This document shows, piece by piece, positions 62,140 through 64,000 of a stretch of DNA of 64,000 nt. A program made the position numbers and the translations under genes. Positions within the stretch are counted from its first letter, which is position 1. Each line of letters begins with the position of its first letter. This DNA comes from Clostridia bacterium (lineage in GTDB: Bacteria > Bacillota > Clostridia > UBA1381): assembly GCA_017935675.1 (NCBI GenBank), contig JAGBHE010000095.1, positions 62,001-126,000 on the forward strand. The letters are read 5' to 3'. The notes under the pieces are model-generated. The model did no database searches. It was not told the DNA's origin and worked only from the letters and a program-made list of their open reading frames with translations.

Positions 62140-63876
62140 TTACTGATACTTAACAGGCAACGTAAGCCTTATCTGTGTTTTTTCATAAGCAGCACTTGAA
62201 ACGTGCAGCGTAAATTCGTTATCAAAATAAAGCTTCAGCCTGGTAATTACATTTTTAATTCCGACGCCGGTATTTTCCGGATAATTATCAACGGAGCCGG
62301 AATTTATCGCCTCAAGCAATGCTTTATCAAATCCCTCACCGTTATCACATATCTCAATGCACAGCCTGTCTCCGGATGCATGAGCGTTTAATGAAAACAT
62401 TTTATTTTTACTTATGCTCTCCAAACCATGCAGGAAAGCATTTTCAACAAAAATCTGAACAGACATTTTCGGAAGAAGGCACTGCTTTGCCTCATCGTCC
62501 ACAGATATATTAACAGTTACCTCGTCGTCCATACTGTATGACTGCACGTCAATAAAAGCATTAACAAAAACCATCTCTTCTTCAAGCGTTATCATATCCT
62601 CCTTCCAGGATATCAAACGCCTGAACATTTTTGAGATATTCTTAAGAATCCCTGCTAATTCCCTGTCGCGTTTCCTTAAAGCATTCATTCTCATGACTTC
62701 AAAAATATTAAACATAAAATGCGGATTTACCTGTCCCTGAAGTGCGCTGAGCTTCGCTTTGTAATGTGCTTTTTCAATTTCAGTATTTTTAATTCTTTCC
62801 TTGTAAACCTCGTTTATGAGAGAATTGATTTTAACAATTGCATCATTGATTCCCCGCGCAAGAGTTCCTATCTCATCCTTCCCCATATCCTTATCATCCA
62901 CGGTTTCAAAAATCCCCTGCTGAATTTTAAGCGCACATTCCGTAAGCCTGTTCAGCTTCGTAGTCTGCGAATTGGTAATCATTACAATTACAATAGATGA
63001 AAGAAAAAGAATAAAGAATATAATCACAATAAACGTTATTGTTTCAGCTGCAAACATGCCGGGAGCGTTTTTCGGGTTATAAACCGCCGCCACCTTATAT
63101 CCTGACGGGAAATCAAGCTCCCGGAAAATAATATTGTTATCATTTGTGTTCAGCTCGTCACCTATATTATATTCATATTCCGGCAATGAGGAATCATATT
63201 TTCTTAAAGCTATTACATTACTGCCGCCTACAAGATATATATTGCATTTTTCCGAATACATATAAAGCGCCCGGGAAATATCAGCAAGTGATAAATCCAG
63301 CTTCAGTATATTAGATTCATCGTCATGCTTTTTCTTGTTCATTTTCCTGAGTATGGAAATCTGATAGCGGTTAATGCTGTCATCATAATATGCAAGCATA
63401 TTAGCATTTTTATCTGCAGAAAGAAAATCTCCAAGCCATTTTTCGCCTTTAACATCAGACATCTTTTTCAGCACGGTACTCCGGTACAGATATTCATTGC
63501 TGCTGTAAATCTCTATTCTTTCGAGAGTGTCTGCGATTATGTAAGACAGAATTCTGCTGTCAAGCGCACCTGCAGAACGAATCTGACTTTTTCCGTCGCC
63601 CTCGTAAAGCGATAAATTATCATATATATCATCATCTGAGTAAATTAAATCACTTACGAGCAATGCTCTGTCGATAATTGCCTGGACTGAGCCTTTTGCA
63701 TGCAATACAGAGTTCTCCACTTCCTCGGCATTAAGAGCATTGACCTTGCTTCTTGTGATAAAGTAATAAAATATGCTGACTACTATCATAGGAATAATAA
63801 CGCACATAATATATATCACAATCATTTTTCCGGAAAAAGACATATCTCTGAAAAAATCTCTTTTTTCATTCTTCAT
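62140..63876 (-). CDS. YesM-like sensor histidine kinase
   Basis: A 578-residue kinase of the His_kinase/HATPase_c (LytS/YesM) type. Two membrane helices (about 17-40, MIVIYIMCVIIPMIVVSIFY, and near 285-305) enclose an extracellular sensor domain of about 240 residues. A HAMP region follows, then the phosphoacceptor segment ALQGQVNPHFMFNIFEVMRM. ATP-binding motifs are VQIFVENAFLHGLES and CIEICDNGEGFD with ENTGVGIKNVITRLKLYF. It normally pairs with a YesN-type regulator, which follows 26 bases later. The ATG at 63876 has GGGTGA upstream; an ORF start at 63897 lacks a ribosome site. Confidence 0.9.
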   Translation of the reverse strand: MKNEKRDFFRDMSFSGKMIVIYIMCVIIPMIVVSIFYYFITRSKVNALNAEEVENSVLHAKGSVQAIIDRALLVSDLIYSDDDIYDNLSLYEGDGKSQIRSAGALDSRILSYIIADTLERIEIYSSNEYLYRSTVLKKMSDVKGEKWLGDFLSADKNANMLAYYDDSINRYQISILRKMNKKKHDDESNILKLDLSLADISRALYMYSEKCNIYLVGGSNVIALRKYDSSLPEYEYNIGDELNTNDNNIIFRELDFPSGYKVAAVYNPKNAPGMFAAETITFIVIIFFILFLSSIVIVMITNSQTTKLNRLTECALKIQQGIFETVDDKDMGKDEIGTLARGINDAIVKINSLINEVYKERIKNTEIEKAHYKAKLSALQGQVNPHFMFNIFEVMRMNALRKRDRELAGILKNISKMFRRLISWKEDMITLEEEMVFVNAFIDVQSYSMDDEVTVNISVDDEAKQCLLPKMSVQIFVENAFLHGLESISKNKMFSLNAHASGDRLCIEICDNGEGFDKALLEAINSGSVDNYPENTGVGIKNVITRLKLYFDNEFTLHVSSAAYEKTQIRLTLPVKYQ

Positions 63877-63936
63877 TTTTTTCACCCGTTCCAGCATCAG
63901 CGCATAAAATATATAAACCTACCGGCTCATGCTATC

Positions 63937-63965
63937 AGTATAACACAAAATTTCAAAAAAGTCTA
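63937..63965 (-). promoter_or_regulatory. Possible promoter of the YesM-like kinase operon
   Basis: TAGACT (63965-63960) and TATACT (63942-63937) with a 17-nt spacer on the minus strand, about 60 bases before the kinase start. The -35 overlaps the stop codon of the permease gene. The match is moderate; read-through from the transporter is the alternative. Confidence 0.4.
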
Positions 63966-64000
63966 CCCTTTTATTGAGCCAATCATAACACCTTTTACAA
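63963..64000 (-). CDS. C-terminal end of a carbohydrate ABC transporter permease
   Basis: The last 12 codons of a gene entering from the right read VKGVMIGSIKG before a TAG at 63965-63963. This ending closely matches the conserved C-terminus of MalG/LplC-type sugar ABC permeases (family endings such as GVTIGSVKG). Only this tail is visible. It fits the sugar-utilisation genes that follow. Confidence 0.7.
   Translation of the reverse strand, partial: VKGVMIGSIKG

Noticed and set aside
1-64000. tRNA, rRNA, CRISPR arrays, insertion sequences and prophage genes
   Set aside because: I looked for tandem repeats with spacers, transposase or integrase motifs and tRNA-like T-loop sequences and found none that could be supported.

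Overview
The window looks like chromosome of a low-to-moderate GC Firmicute of class Clostridia. Supporting signs are a PolC-type replicative polymerase, the ctsR-mcsA-mcsB-clpC operon, the acpP-rnc-smc-ftsY block, cysE-cysS-mrnC, strong GGAGG-type ribosome sites and two secreted S-layer-homology (SLH) proteins. SLH proteins next to a pectin-type sugar locus would fit a plant-polysaccharide user such as Monoglobus or a relative, but the sequence alone does not settle the genus. I see no rRNA, tRNA, CRISPR array, prophage or insertion sequence. Almost all of it is core chromosome.

Layout. 1-17 is the start of a gene that leaves the window on the left, with its own promoter. 186-5481 (minus) holds a SAM methyltransferase and the CtsR stress operon with its operator and promoter. 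5656-6978 (plus) is a long PRPP synthetase homologue ending in a bidirectional terminator. 6983-13931 (minus) runs cysE, cysS, mrnC, split transketolase, a lipoprotein, a Na+/Ca2+ antiporter and malic enzyme. 14111-25518 (minus) runs acpP, rnc, a radical SAM gene, smc, ftsY, polC and a YmdB phosphodiesterase. 25643-29575 (minus) runs iscS, iscU, an MFS transporter and plsX. 29704-30873 (plus) is tmcAL.

30876-37449 (minus) is a complete Phe/Tyr operon, aroF-tyrA-aroB-aroA-aroC-pheA. It is preceded by what I consider the most interesting feature here: a 27-codon leader ORF at 37266-37349, not called as a gene, with its own ribosome site. Ten of its 27 residues are Phe or Tyr (five each, no Trp). 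A 9-bp hairpin and then an intrinsic terminator follow it, all before aroF. This is the full layout of ribosome-mediated transcription attenuation, in a phylum where T-box and TRAP control are the familiar solutions.

37591-37944 (plus) is a small membrane protein. 37922-40596 (minus) is a small alarmone synthetase followed by a response regulator and histidine kinase. 40748-47909 (minus) holds a 988-residue SLH protein, a DD-carboxypeptidase and argG-argH. 47998-54520 (plus) runs ruvC, ruvA, ruvB, an amidase, queA and a second SLH protein. 54570-57053 (minus) is rluB-proC-TIM barrel. 57156-64000 (minus) looks like a sugar-utilisation locus: the end of an ABC permease, a YesM-like kinase, a YesN-like regulator split by a frameshift, a BNR-type protein and a GH105-like hydrolase with a long N-terminal extension.

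Many promoters can be read directly as a -35, a 17-nt spacer and a -10. Those of the methyltransferase, ctsR and iscS are exact sigma-A consensus.
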